Assembly: GCA_963969395.1 (NCBI GenBank)
Contig: OZ017804.1
Location: 8,494,001 to 8,558,000, forward strand
Source: Pseudoscleropodium purum
Lineage: Eukaryota > Streptophyta > Bryopsida > Hypnales > Brachytheciaceae
Direction: 5' to 3'
DNA: 64,000 nucleotides
The notes below the pieces were generated by a model. The model made no database searches. It was not told the DNA's origin and saw only the letters and a list, made by a program, of their open reading frames with translations. Positions within the stretch are counted from its first letter, which is position 1; each line of letters begins with the position of its first letter. Shown one piece after another: positions 45,801-55,830 of this stretch. The position numbers and the translations under genes were made by a program.

Positions 45801-48800
45801 AGCTCTATAATTGTTCTTTTGCCAACAAAATGGGTGCATAAGCATAGAAATGTGAGTCTAAGAACCTTAACCTAGTTGCAAGTATATGTCGATAACTATT
45901 TGAAAGTGTTGATATCATATATACCTATAACATATAGGTACACTTTAACATGAAAAACATTTATGCAATAGGCACCTATAATATATATATATCTATAACC
46001 ATAGAAAGCATTTATAATATAGACTCATAATTTCAATGCTCTAATGCTAGCACTCCCCCTCTTTTTCCTAATAGTTAAGACCAATTGAAGATTTCAAAAT
46101 GTTGAAATGTAGAAAATTCAATACATTAAAATTTCACAATAAAATATTTATAAATTTGTGAACTAAAATAAAATCTTATCAAATTAATATTTTGAGTACC
46201 TATTTTCTTGAGTGAATATCTTTTGAAGTCTAATTTTACCATTATAAATCTAATTTTGAAAATAATTTTGAAAATAATTTTTTTATTCAAGATTTTGTGC
46301 AAAGATATTAATTGAAAATTTTGATTTTTTTAGTGTTAAGAGCTCTCAAAGATGACCCTCAAATATTGTGAATCTTAGAAAAATAATCACATAACAAATT
46401 ATAAAAAATAATTGTAGGATAGATTTTGAGATGTTGTGTACTGTGTTTTGTCGGATAATCATTTAAAGTGGACAAATGTACTTTAGCAAATGCCTAAAAA
46501 TAGAATTTTTCATATTTTTCAATATAGTTTTTTTTAAATGATGATTTTATGTTGACAAGAGATTTCAAATTTGTCCATATTTGGATTTGGTTGGGAACCT
46601 CACCACTATTTGGGGGTGGGATTGCAAGACACTAAATCCAACCCATGAAGTGGGTCAAATAGGATAATTTTTGGATTCTCTAGGAATAAAAAAAGAAAGG
46701 CCCCTATTTTGGGCCATGTCTAGGATATATTCTAGACCCTTTTAAGCTAATTTGGGGTCTCTAATTGAAAATATGAATTCAAAATTTGCCCAAAAAATTA
46801 ATGTAAAAAATAAAAAAATTCTTACATTTTTTCCTAGGGTAAATCCAGCTTGCTAGGCCCACTTTGTGGATTGGATTTGACATTCTACATCAGAATTAGC
46901 TTGGATGGAGATGAGAAACTTTCTCCATCATCTAGTGATAAAGTTTGACATCAAAGAATGCGGCGAGGAAAATACTTCATTCTTCCCAATTGGCAAGATG
47001 AACAATGCACTTGACATCTATGCTTGCTAATGGACAATGACATCCATATGTGTTCAATATCCCTATTATAAACATATACATATCTAATCCTAATTGCATC
47101 CTACTCTTACTCTATCCATAACAATTATATCCTTAATTCCTAAACGACCACAAGGTCACCAGGTGGCTTTTGCAACTACATTTGCAAAAAAAATAAAATG
47201 TAAACTTCTTTAAGAATTTTTGAACAGCAAAGAGACCACAGACAATTTTTTCTACTAAATTTGTCAATGCAATTTGATCAAGAAATGATCAAGTGTACTA
47301 TTTTTGGAAAATGAAAAAGGTGCTCTAGGCTATTACTTCATATCTTTATATCTTTTTTTCCACTCCTCAAAATGATGTGCAAAATATTAGACATCAAAAT
47401 CATGATGATATGTGCAAGTGTAAAAGAATCAAAGTTTGTAAATTTGAGCAATTTTGAGCATTCTAATTTTAGCATATGTACAAAATATTGCCTTACCAAA
47501 CATCTTTCATCAATGTTATCAAAGGTGACATTTTCTCAAAAATTATGTGATTTTGTCAATTTTTTTCCTATAAAAAAGCAATATAAATCTTCTTTTATTT
47601 CAATGGTGGCAATCATCAAAATTATTTTGCATAAATGAAAATTATGCTTGTTAAAAGCTAGTCAAGAAAACAAGAGCTAAGCTCTCCTTTGGTCCTTTAG
47701 GATTTAACATCTAAGTTCTTTTGCCTTTCCTAAGATAGATGGTGCCTCCAGTGAATATGGTTTGGTGACAATGAGAGATGGATGGGGAATTAACTTGAAG
47801 TCCCTTCTTGGATGTCTTAAAATGATTTATCCTTCTTTATAAGCATCCAAAAAAAGATTTAAATCAAGCAATTAAATTGTTATGTCATGCTTTCTTATGT
47901 CAAGGAGAAGTCGCATATAAATATGATAGTATAAGTCTAATAATGGAAATAATGGATGAAGACCACTTTTTAGCTCTTGCAATTCCAACTTCATTAATGT
48001 AAAATTTATAAGCAACATCACAAAAGTCCAAAGATGAAAAGGAGGAAGTAACTCATTTAAGCCATCAAAAGATGCGAAAAGTTTATTATTTTGTATGGAT
48101 AAATGGATTATTGTTGTTTATACACTATGGTTCTATTATTTCTTAATGCTCTTATTTACAACCAATTTGAAAGCTTAAAAATTATGGTCTCAAAAATTTA
48201 AATTAATAAATTAGTAAAATTTAAATTAAAAAACTTATAACTTATAAAATTATAAATTTGTAAAATTTTTATTATAAAATTTGGAAATTTTAATCAATTT
48301 AATGGTTCAAACTTGTAAAGATGTAATATTTTAAAATTGAAATAGTTTTTAATATAAATCTTTTAAATTGGAATGTCAAGATTATATCAATGATTTGAAG
48401 TACTTTTGAGTAGCAAATCTAATAGAAAATTGTAGTCAACAACTAGGAATTGATATATACAAATTTTAGCAAACAATTTAGAAATTCAATTTAGCCAACT
48501 TTTATAAAGTCAATCATTACAAGACCCATACATATTGATAAAATTGTGAAGTGTCAAATAAAGCCCAAGTTTGTACTAAGCAATTATTGGCCAACATATT
48601 TCAAGCAATTAACAAAAAACAATTTTTTATTTTTTTTACTAAGCAATTATTGACTAACAAACTTTAAATAAATGATAGTTTGTTGAACATCAAAATTTTT
48701 TAATGTAAACACTTTTTGCTATTTATTTTGTTGGTCCAAAATTCCACCAAATATAACAAAGTAATGGCTCCTAAGTCATGAGTTTCTTCTTGTCATACAA

Positions 48801-49038
48801 AGCATTAAAGACCTTGATTAACAATTTGAATATTCTTCAAACCACTCTAGATCAAACCAAAATCTTGATTGATTGAATTCAAAAATTGAATAATATCTTT
48901 TTTGGTTTGAAATCATATAAAGAACTAAAAGAAGTATATAAAAAAATCTCTCTAGTGTGAAACAATTGCCTAATGGTATAATTCTTTGAGCTTCAAAGTA
49001 AGAAGGAAGTAGAAGATTTGAGAAGTGAAATCATATGG
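42819..49038. other. AT-rich gene desert
   Basis: Six kilobases of strongly AT-rich sequence with no copies of families A-H recognised by eye, no splice-supported exon and no tRNA. Frames at 42997-43395 and 47372-47638 are low-complexity or hydrophobic by-products of AT content. Direct duplicates such as ACTAAGCAATTATTG(G/A)C at about 48577 and 48637 are minor. Confidence 0.5.
43160..43350. repeat. Degenerate AT minisatellite
   Basis: Repeated TATTC(C/T)ATATTTGTAT-type units of about 12-18 bases with variable spacing. It explains the 132-codon hydrophobic frame across it. Confidence 0.6.
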
Positions 49039-49713
49039 TCATCCACTAGAGCTTGAGCTCTCTTCTATGTGTTGTTTCTCTTCAACACCAGTTTCTTTTG
49101 GAGCAACTTTATCCTTGCAAAGCTCCGTAGCATCTATTGTCTCTCCTTTTTGAATACTGTTAGGATCTAGTATACACTTGTTCATATTTCCACTTCCGGT
49201 AGACTCACTTGGCTTGCTAGACTCATTTCCCTTTGTTATTTGTGTTTGATTTTCTCCCCTTTGGTTGGAGCATTGTTTTTTAGAATTATGCTTTTGTTTT
49301 TTAGAAGACCTCTTAGTTGGAGTCTTCTCAATTGTGGTTTTAGTATCACTACTTATCTCACTAGATTCCTTCTTTTCTTTTCTCTTTCTCTTATTTTTCC
49401 CTTTTTTGTCATACTTGTTGTCTTTCTTTCCTAGTGTGCTATTTGATGAAGAAGATGCAAGACCAACACTTGTTTCATCAGAAAATTCCAAAAGATCTTG
49501 AGTAGTTGCAAAGGATGTTCCAGTGTCAATATCAGAAACATCTGGTTTAATCTTCTTTCCTTTGTAATCTCTCACTTGTATTATAGCATCATCCCTCTTT
49601 TTCTTACGTTGTTGTTTCTTTGTTGGTTTTTTTTTGTGGCAATAAGCTCTTTTCTTCATTGCTTTAGACATTTTCATCTTTGTTCTTCCTCTCTTACCTA
49701 CTTGCCTTGCCAT
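49039..49713 (-). CDS. Lys/Arg-rich, Ser-rich 224-aa protein of unknown function (divergent pair, left member)
   Basis: Intronless, ATG-initiated. Residues 1-45 are extremely basic (MARQVGKRGRTK, KKRAYCHKKK, KKQQRKKKRDD). A neutral patch follows, then Lys/Ser-rich low complexity with RKRKEKK and RSSKKQK runs that look like nuclear-localisation signals. The tail is acidic/Ser-rich and ends HIEESSSSSG. No known domain is recognised. The right-hand neighbour (50332-50865) is head to head with it and shares the basic Y-x-x-K start motif and the EESSS ending, so the two look like diverged paralogues. Nuclear DNA or RNA binding is likely from composition alone. Purine-rich low-complexity DNA can keep a frame open by chance; the shared termini argue against that. 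A protamine-like sperm protein, another chromatin protein or a gene of viral origin are all open. Confidence 0.55.
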   Translation of the reverse strand: MARQVGKRGRTKMKMSKAMKKRAYCHKKKPTKKQQRKKKRDDAIIQVRDYKGKKIKPDVSDIDTGTSFATTQDLLEFSDETSVGLASSSSNSTLGKKDNKYDKKGKNKRKRKEKKESSEISSDTKTTIEKTPTKRSSKKQKHNSKKQCSNQRGENQTQITKGNESSKPSESTGSGNMNKCILDPNSIQKGETIDATELCKDKVAPKETGVEEKQHIEESSSSSG

Positions 49714-49729
49714 TGTAATGAATTGACTT

Positions 49730-49735
49730 CTATAG
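49730..49735 (-). promoter_or_regulatory. CTATAG motif before the left basic ORF
   Basis: Sixteen bases separate it from the ATG at 49713. The same hexamer stands 15 bases before 50332 and 16 before 58376. It lies too near the ATG for an ordinary plant TATA box unless the leader is nearly absent, so it may be an initiator or leader element. Confidence 0.3.
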
Positions 49736-50310
49736 GATTTTTTCCAAAATTAATTGTCCGACAAATGGTTTTCAACTCTTATAGCTCTTATAAATTCTTG
49801 GTCTACAATGTCAAATAACTCAATATATTTAGAACAATATTTTTTTGCCATTGATATGTGCCACAATTGAGAATGTGACTATTTCAATCTGAACTCTTCA
49901 TTTAATAAGAACTTTCACCTAATCAATTTATTTAAATTTGAAAATATTAATTGATCATGCTATTGTTCACTATTGTTTAAATTTCTACATTAAACTTTTG
50001 GAAAGGCAATGTTTGAGTAAAAAAATTAATATATTCAAATAAAAAAAGGAAGAAGAACCTAGAGACATCACTTAGCCTTGCCAACATTTGAAAAACTTCT
50101 ATGCGTTCTATTAGATTCATGACTTTGCCTTTTCGGAACGAAGCGTCATCTTTTGAAGGACACATCGTTCCATTTAAAAATTCAAGAATATAGCACTCTT
50201 TGACAACACCTTTTGGTTAAGGTACCTCATTTTTCCTTGAATTTTTTTGTCTTTTTAAAAATACTTACTAAATCAAAGAAACTACTCGTAAAAATATCAT
50301 TCCAAGAACA

Positions 50311-50316
50311 CTATAG
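50311..50316 (+). promoter_or_regulatory. CTATAG motif before the right basic ORF
   Basis: Fifteen bases before the ATG at 50332; the counterpart of the motifs at 49730 and 58354. Confidence 0.3.
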
Positions 50317-50331
50317 GATAACCCACAATAA

Positions 50332-50865
50332 ATGGCAAAGAGGGCTCCAAGAAGAGGTGTGGCAGCAAAGAGAAGGGCTGCAGCAAGGAGGAGAAGAGCA
50401 ACATACTACAGAAAGAGGAGACAAACAAGAAATGAACAAGGAGAATCCACCAAGAAAAGAAAAAGGGAAGAACAAGAGAGTGAATCTAAAGGAGGAGATC
50501 ATAGTGAGAATGAAGAACGAGGATCAAAGAAGAGGCGTCGTTCTAATGATAGCAAAGAAGAAGAGTCTGTAACACAAGAATCATATCAAAGCAATAGTGG
50601 CAAAAAAAGAGGTAATAGCAATGAAAAAGGTAAGGGCAATTCTAGTAAACAAAAACGAGGAAGTTCTGGTGGAGAGGAACAACCTCAAAGTAGGGAGCAA
50701 GGAAGCAAAAGTAAAGAAGCTACTCCTACATCAAAACATAGTTCAGAGGCAAGTGAGTCATTGAATCAAAATGCAAAAGAAAAAGACAAAAAGACAAAGG
50801 AAAAGAAAAACCGAAAAGAACCTGATGAAAGTGAAAGTTATGAAGAGAGTAGCTCCTATAGCTAA
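50332..50865 (+). CDS. Lys/Arg-rich, Ser-rich 177-aa protein of unknown function (divergent pair, right member)
   Basis: Intronless. It begins MAKRAPRRGVAAKRRAAARR, with further Arg runs and ATYYRKRRQT up to about residue 33. That parallels RAYCHKKKPT of the left-hand gene. The middle is rich in Ser, Glu, Gly, Gln and Lys with bipartite basic clusters (KKRKREEQ, GSKKRRRS). The end is acidic and Ser/Tyr-rich, SYEESSSYS, parallel to HIEESSSSSG. The Arg bias near the start is stronger than in the left gene, which uses Lys. No annotated domain is recognised. The N-terminal density of basic residues recalls sperm nuclear basic proteins, and bryophyte sperm are known to pack DNA with such proteins. 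It also recalls basic core or capsid arms of DNA viruses. Neither can be settled here. Confidence 0.55.
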   Translation: MAKRAPRRGVAAKRRAAARRRRATYYRKRRQTRNEQGESTKKRKREEQESESKGGDHSENEERGSKKRRRSNDSKEEESVTQESYQSNSGKKRGNSNEKGKGNSSKQKRGSSGGEEQPQSREQGSKSKEATPTSKHSSEASESLNQNAKEKDKKTKEKKNRKEPDESESYEESSSYS

Positions 50866-51799
50866 CTTCAATGTGCCTTTGCCTCACTTGTCGTTAGATT
50901 TTAATTATGTATTTATGTTTCTTATTTTTCCACTTGCGCCATAGCTAAGAATGCCAAAAATTCAATGATTCAATGTAATATTCAATGATTCAATCATTGC
51001 TCAGCTATAATGACCTATGCAATTATTTTATAGTTGCTAACTAATTTAGGCACCATTTGTGGACAACAAAATTGTTTTTTCTATATTTTAACTTTCAAAT
51101 GCATTGTAAAATAGAAGTCTTTGAATAGGCATTTTACAAATTGAAATTTCTATTGCCTAGCTTTTTTATGAAGAAATATACTTGATGTACATAGTAGTAC
51201 TGGTCGAAGTGTTAAAATTTTACAATTTGGAAAAATTAATAATGGTTGATCAAAATCTTTGACCATTTTGTGCCAATCAATGTAAGATGGAATTTAAGAC
51301 AATCTTTTATAAAATCACACATTAAATATAAAAATTACTACTTTAAAGGAGTATATTTTAGAGGAATTGTCAAATTAAAAATATTGAAAATTGATTATAT
51401 TTTTTAATAACTATATAGATAGTTTCTATATTTAAAGCATTATATAAATGTTATTGATTAAAATTCTATTTTGTTGTAAGAAATACATTCCATAGCATTA
51501 ATTTTTGTATATAGATCTTTGAGTTCTTAAGGATTAAAGAACACTAGTCTTGACTCTTGCAAGAATTTAAGGTAGAAGATCTAATATACCATGGGATACA
51601 ACAATAATTTGATTTTTTTCAAGATGAATCAATGTTGAAATATATGAACTTCAAAAAATTCTAGAAATTTAAAAAAATGAATGTATTTCTCAATTGTAAA
51701 GTGCATTAGAAAGACAATAGAATCTTGTTTTAAAGTCTAACAAATTTTCATAATAAAATTCTAAAACTATACATCAAGAAAGTTTTTTTTGTTATATAC
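50866..51799. other. AT-rich spacer, no gene seen
   Basis: A small tandem echo, ATTCAATGATTCAATG, occurs at about 50960-50995. Nothing else recognised. Confidence 0.5.
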
Positions 51800-52430
51800 A
51801 ATCTATCATCTCATGCTACCAACCCCAGTTGCAATCATTGCATGCATTTTCTAAGGCATATTAGAGATCGACGTATGAAGTCACTCTAAAGATATTGTCT
51901 TTCATATAGAATGAATTTTTTGTATCATTTCTACCTTACTCTTAGGTATATAAAGATGTCTAAGCAAATGTTTTACAAGCTTCTAAATGTTTTCAATTGG
52001 ATTCAAGTCTATTGAATTGGCAAGTTGATTCAACTTTTTCATACCATGATCATGTTTTGATTGCAATAGCAATGAGCAATGGAAAACAAGAGTGCCATCT
52101 TCCATCAATATCAATTGTTCAATGTTGTTGTGTAAGACATAAAAGTTACTTATTGCTCTTTTATAAACAATAGTGACAAAATCATATGTTGATTTCTTAT
52201 TTAAAGGAAAGATGACCAACAAAGATTTATCAAAGCCACTGAAGGTATCCCAACCCACTATTGAATTATGCCCATACTTGAAACTTCTTGCTATATATGT
52301 ACATGCAATCCCAATCCTTATTTTTTTACAACTTCCCTTCATTCTTATTTGTTGTAGATTTTGCCAATTTTCAAATTATGTCTTATCCATCCAAATAACA
52401 TTACACCAATCTTCATAAGTTCAATTCTCA
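51800..52430 (-). pseudogene. Tc1/mariner transposase relic (DD34E)
   Basis: Minus-strand reading gives the three catalytic blocks in order: DWCNVIWMDKT (first Asp), LILMEDGTLVF (second Asp) and DLNPIENI (Glu). Exactly 34 residues lie between the second Asp and the Glu, the Tc1 signature. The family's WG.F.G strand is visible as GWDTFSGFDKSLLVIF, and the C-terminal SMPRRM-type block is visible as NMP-KMHAMIATG after the Glu. In-frame stops lie at about 52423, 52378 and 51985 with more further on, so the gene is dead. The N-terminal DNA-binding part was not resolved. Related ends (CAGT..., TA target) occur on the palindromic element at 33879-34750, but no direct link between the two can be shown. 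Confidence 0.8.
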
Positions 52431-52947
52431 TGAGCATATGCAAATGCATGTATGCATATGTACAATTGAACAGTAATTCAAGAGATGCTCACCAAGCTTG
52501 CAAATTCAGCTACAAAATGTCTTTTGTTTGTACTAACATCTTGACAAAACACCCTTCATTACATACCACTCAATTAATTAAACAACTTTCTTTGCCTATT
52601 AGATTGTGATTTCAAGACTCAATACTTCTACAAATCTTCCAACAATTCAAGATAATCAAAATGGTTGAATAGGGAGAACTAAAGACTTCTACAATCATGT
52701 CCTTATACTTCATTCCAACCTTTTTCATCTCCATGTACAATTCTCAATGGACAAAGTTTCTTACTTCATGGTGCTTGTTATAAGCCCTCATATTAAACAA
52801 CACACAACCAACTTCTAATATGATTAAAAGAATCCACCCAAGCTGATAGTGCCCCAAACAAGAAGTCAACACTTTTAAAATCTCTATATGCAAGGAATAC
52901 TCAATCTATTGTAATGCAATGTGCTTTACAACCTAAATCCTTAAATG

Positions 52948-53140
52948 ATGCGGGGGTCTATGTGGAAATCATCTGTTTTGATACCGTATGCAGTTTTTGA
53001 TTAAAAAAATAAAAAAGTCCTTGTTGGAAGTCAAGCTACTCTAGAAGACCTTCCCTTTTCCCCCCCAAAATACGGAGGATGAATAGTTGCACTTCTATCC
53101 TACACAATAAGATTCTTTGTCATTCATCGACCAAAAAATA
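52948..53140 (+). repeat. Family G dispersed repeat, copy 6
   Basis: Aligns with 27690-27890 over GTGGAAATCATCT, GGAAGTCAAGCTACT, GATGAATAGTTGCACTTCTA and GATTCTTTGTCATTCATC. It sits directly before the D2 element. Confidence 0.6.
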
Positions 53141-53198
53141 GTCGCTGTGTCATTTATTGGTCATTTATGGGGTCAAAGGATGTTCACCTCGCTCTACA

Positions 53199-53480
53199 TA
53201 AGGTAGGTACACCCAAATGTGCCAGTGACCTTAAACCACCATCTGTACTATGTGTACTGTACATCTCCAAAGTCAATTCTATGTACCTTTGTGGAAGAAA
53301 CACTTTTTAAATCAAACTTTGTTCCTTAATAACTTTTGCATACAATACCCAAATGCCATGTTCTCCGGTGTGTTGGAACCTCCTTTCACTTGCCAACAAA
53401 AACATGTGAAAATCTGACCAGTCTAATAATAGAAAATAGGCTCAGTAGCAAAAAGTGGCGGTTTTGGGAGTACCCACCTC
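53199..53480 (-). mobile_element. Family D MITE, intact copy D2
   Basis: About 280 bp, with left end TAAGGTAGGTACACCCAAAT and right end GGCGGTTTTGGGAGTACCCA followed by CCT. It is the reverse of D1 throughout (ACTTTTGCATACAATACCCA, GTTGGAACCTCCTTTCACTT). Confidence 0.75.
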
Positions 53481-54600
53481 AGGAGCCATAGAAACCATGA
53501 AGACGAGTATTCATTGACTCACCGGCGATTCTTTTCCCAGTGGTTTCCTGTCTTTGAAAGCATCAGAGCTTTGGATCAACGCATCGTGGAGAAATTTGAG
53601 GTTCGATTGACGTTTCAAAACATTCATTTGGATAGTGAATTTGTTGTTTTCAAGGTCTCTCTCTCTCTCTCCCTCTCCTGGTCGCCTGTATTGCCTTCAG
53701 TTCAAAGTTTCAAGAGATTGTTTTCATCCGGAAGCCATCTGTGCTACGCAGTTCGTCTTCAGTGGCGCATTTGATCTTTGTCGTGTTCAGTATCGACTCT
53801 CTCAGTTTGTTCCTATTATGGTACTTGGAAAGCATTGCTGTCGGCTTCCAACGTTTCACAAAGTGCTTGGAAGCTCATGAGAGTGTGACTTAGAAGGCGC
53901 ACAAGAAGGTTTCAGAATTGCAGGTCGGCAATTTTGACATTGCCTCATTGGGTTTTATGTGGTTTAGGGTTTAGTTTGACGTTGCCTCTTAGGGTTTTCT
54001 GTGGTTTAGGATTTAGTTTGACATTGCCTCATTGGGTTTTCTGTGGTTTAGTGTTTTGTTTTGAACTCGTTTATATCCTGCTGCAGTGGGTGGAATTCAA
54101 GCTCTGAATTCAGTGTAGGATCTCTAAATTCATTGCACTCTCTTTCATCTGATTCGGAGCACCCAAATTGTAATATGACAATGGCAAAACTTCAACAGTG
54201 GCTTGACTAGTATTCATTCGACAGTGTTCTCTAAGTTAAAGCTTCTTCAAGCAATTCATTTCTTTGCTGGAAACTTGACTTCATTGTGAATATGGCGAGT
54301 ATCAGTGTGACATTACAATGCAAAAAACTCTGAAAGTGCCTTGACAAGTATGGGTTTCAATTTTTTGTCTAAAAATTCTTGAAGGAGTTTTAATTTTACT
54401 GAGAATGTGATTGTACTATGAATATGGCGTGTTTCAATGCACTAGTGTTCTGATGTCCATTGGAGTTCGTGAAACTCAAAAAATAGGGCTTAGTGTTGAT
54501 TTGAGGTTGGAGATGGAAACGGAAGAGCTCAAGAACCTCCATAACCAAACAATGTGATAATAAAATGAGGTTGCACCTTTAATTAGGGATGAATTCTAAG
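53481..54600 (+). other. Gene-like region without a recognised product
   Basis: GC-richer than the flanks, with an open stretch at about 53515-53654 (reading RRFFSQWFPVFESIRALDQR and so on) that ends at a GT donor (CAAG/GTCTCT) next to a CT-rich tract. No in-frame ATG starts it, and no later exon could be joined. It could be an exon of a broken gene or a captured fragment. The end of the region has AATAAAATG-like sequence, so a transcript is possible. Confidence 0.3.
53934..54058 (+). repeat. Three-copy 42-bp tandem repeat with telomere-like core
   Basis: Units start at 53934, 53975 and 54017 with TTTGAC(A/G)TTGCCTC, then GGGTTTTCTGTGGTTTAG or a near variant. The junction of units one and two reads GTTTAGGGTTTAG, close to the plant telomere repeat TTTAGGG; later units have diverged from it. 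Confidence 0.8.
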
Positions 54601-54999
54601 CTTCAATTGTTGTATATTGTTATCTTGCTCTATTGTATTATATGACATAAAAGAAGGTATAGGCCTCATTTGTACTTCAAATTTATGATTGATATAATTT
54701 TATAATTAGAAGAACAAATTTGGAAATACTTCTAGATTGAATTCGCATTCCAAATATCGTCCCTAATATTAAGTGCAAACATACCTTGCACAAAATCTCA
54801 TTACTCATGCTTATGATAAATAAGTAGCACAAGGCAAGGTGCATTTGAAATGTGGTGAATATAAATTTTTGCTATATTTGTAAAACAATCAAAATTTTGA
54901 AAAATTGGAAGTGTTCTAGATGCCAATATGATGACATTCAAGTTTGTTCCACTTCTAGTTTTCTAAGATTTGTACTTTAGAATATTATAAAAGATACTA

Positions 55000-55830
55000 T
55001 TCAAAAGAATCTTCTTGGAACCTATGATTTCATTTTTGGACAAGATAGTTTTTTTTATCAAGAATAGAAAAGTAATCGGCTTTTTGGAAATATAATTTTT
55101 ATTTCAATATGTACTTAGGAATAAAATTTATGTCATTATAAGCTCCAAATAAGAAATGGCACATGGCAAAAAAAACAATACAAATTTGAAATAATTTTTA
55201 ATTTAAGAAAAATTATTGTTTATAAATTATATTTTTGTCTCTATCGAAAGATTTGGTTCATTCCATATGGATAAGTGATTGAAAAGTTATGAAGTTTCTT
55301 GTTTTGTGAAAAATCTTAGCAAATTCTTGCAAAAAGAATATATTAGATCCATTTTTTAGTCCAATTTTAATAATTTAAAGAAAAAAAGTTGCATACGGTT
55401 TAATTTTTTTTAGAACAATCTCACCTTTGGAATTGTTTTGCTTCAATTCCATTATGGAGCTATCAAGAATTTAGTTTCCCTTTTGTCTTGTGCCTACTTC
55501 AATTTAACAATTTTTTGAAGTCAGAATGAAAATCATGGGATTTCTTTATTTTTTTAAATTCCAAATTTTCAACTCAATTCTTCAAAACAAAAATATGTAT
55601 TCAGAATCTTTAGTATAAACTTTCTATTTAAGAGGATTCAAAGTTTTATAATCTATTCAAACTAGGAGCAAGAAAACTCATTTTCTTCACTTAAAATGCT
55701 TATATCTTGTATTGGTATAGTCAAAAACTTTGAAATTTCTTCTTAACATTCTCCTACTAGTTTAGTGCAAGATCCTATAGTTGGATACACAAAAGAATTG
55801 AATTCTTAAATGAGCTATTAATGCAACATA
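55000..55830 (-). mobile_element. Decayed family A copy (A5)
   Basis: Reverse-orientation matches in the order of A1: TTCATTCCATATGGAT, AAAAGTTATGAAG, ATGCTTATATCTTG, TACTAGTTTAGTGCAAGATC. Neither terminus is recognisable. Confidence 0.4.

Larger units (their letters stand above)
49714..50331. promoter_or_regulatory. 618-bp shared intergenic region between the divergent basic ORFs
   Basis: Very AT-rich, without a repeat-family copy recognised. Both edges carry CTATAG 15-16 bases before the ATG (49730-49735 for the left gene, 50311-50316 for the right). A bidirectional promoter is inferred from the layout only. A TATAAGAG-type sequence on the minus strand at about 49780 is an alternative TATA box for the left gene. 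Confidence 0.35.

Noticed and set aside
42819..49038. Large viral or organellar insertion suggested by the extreme AT content
   Set aside because: No hallmark gene, no border and no change of repeat character that would define an insertion were found.
53514..53774. 86-codon ORF as a complete gene
   Set aside because: There is no ATG in this frame and the 3' half is a CT microsatellite after a GT donor; at most an isolated exon.
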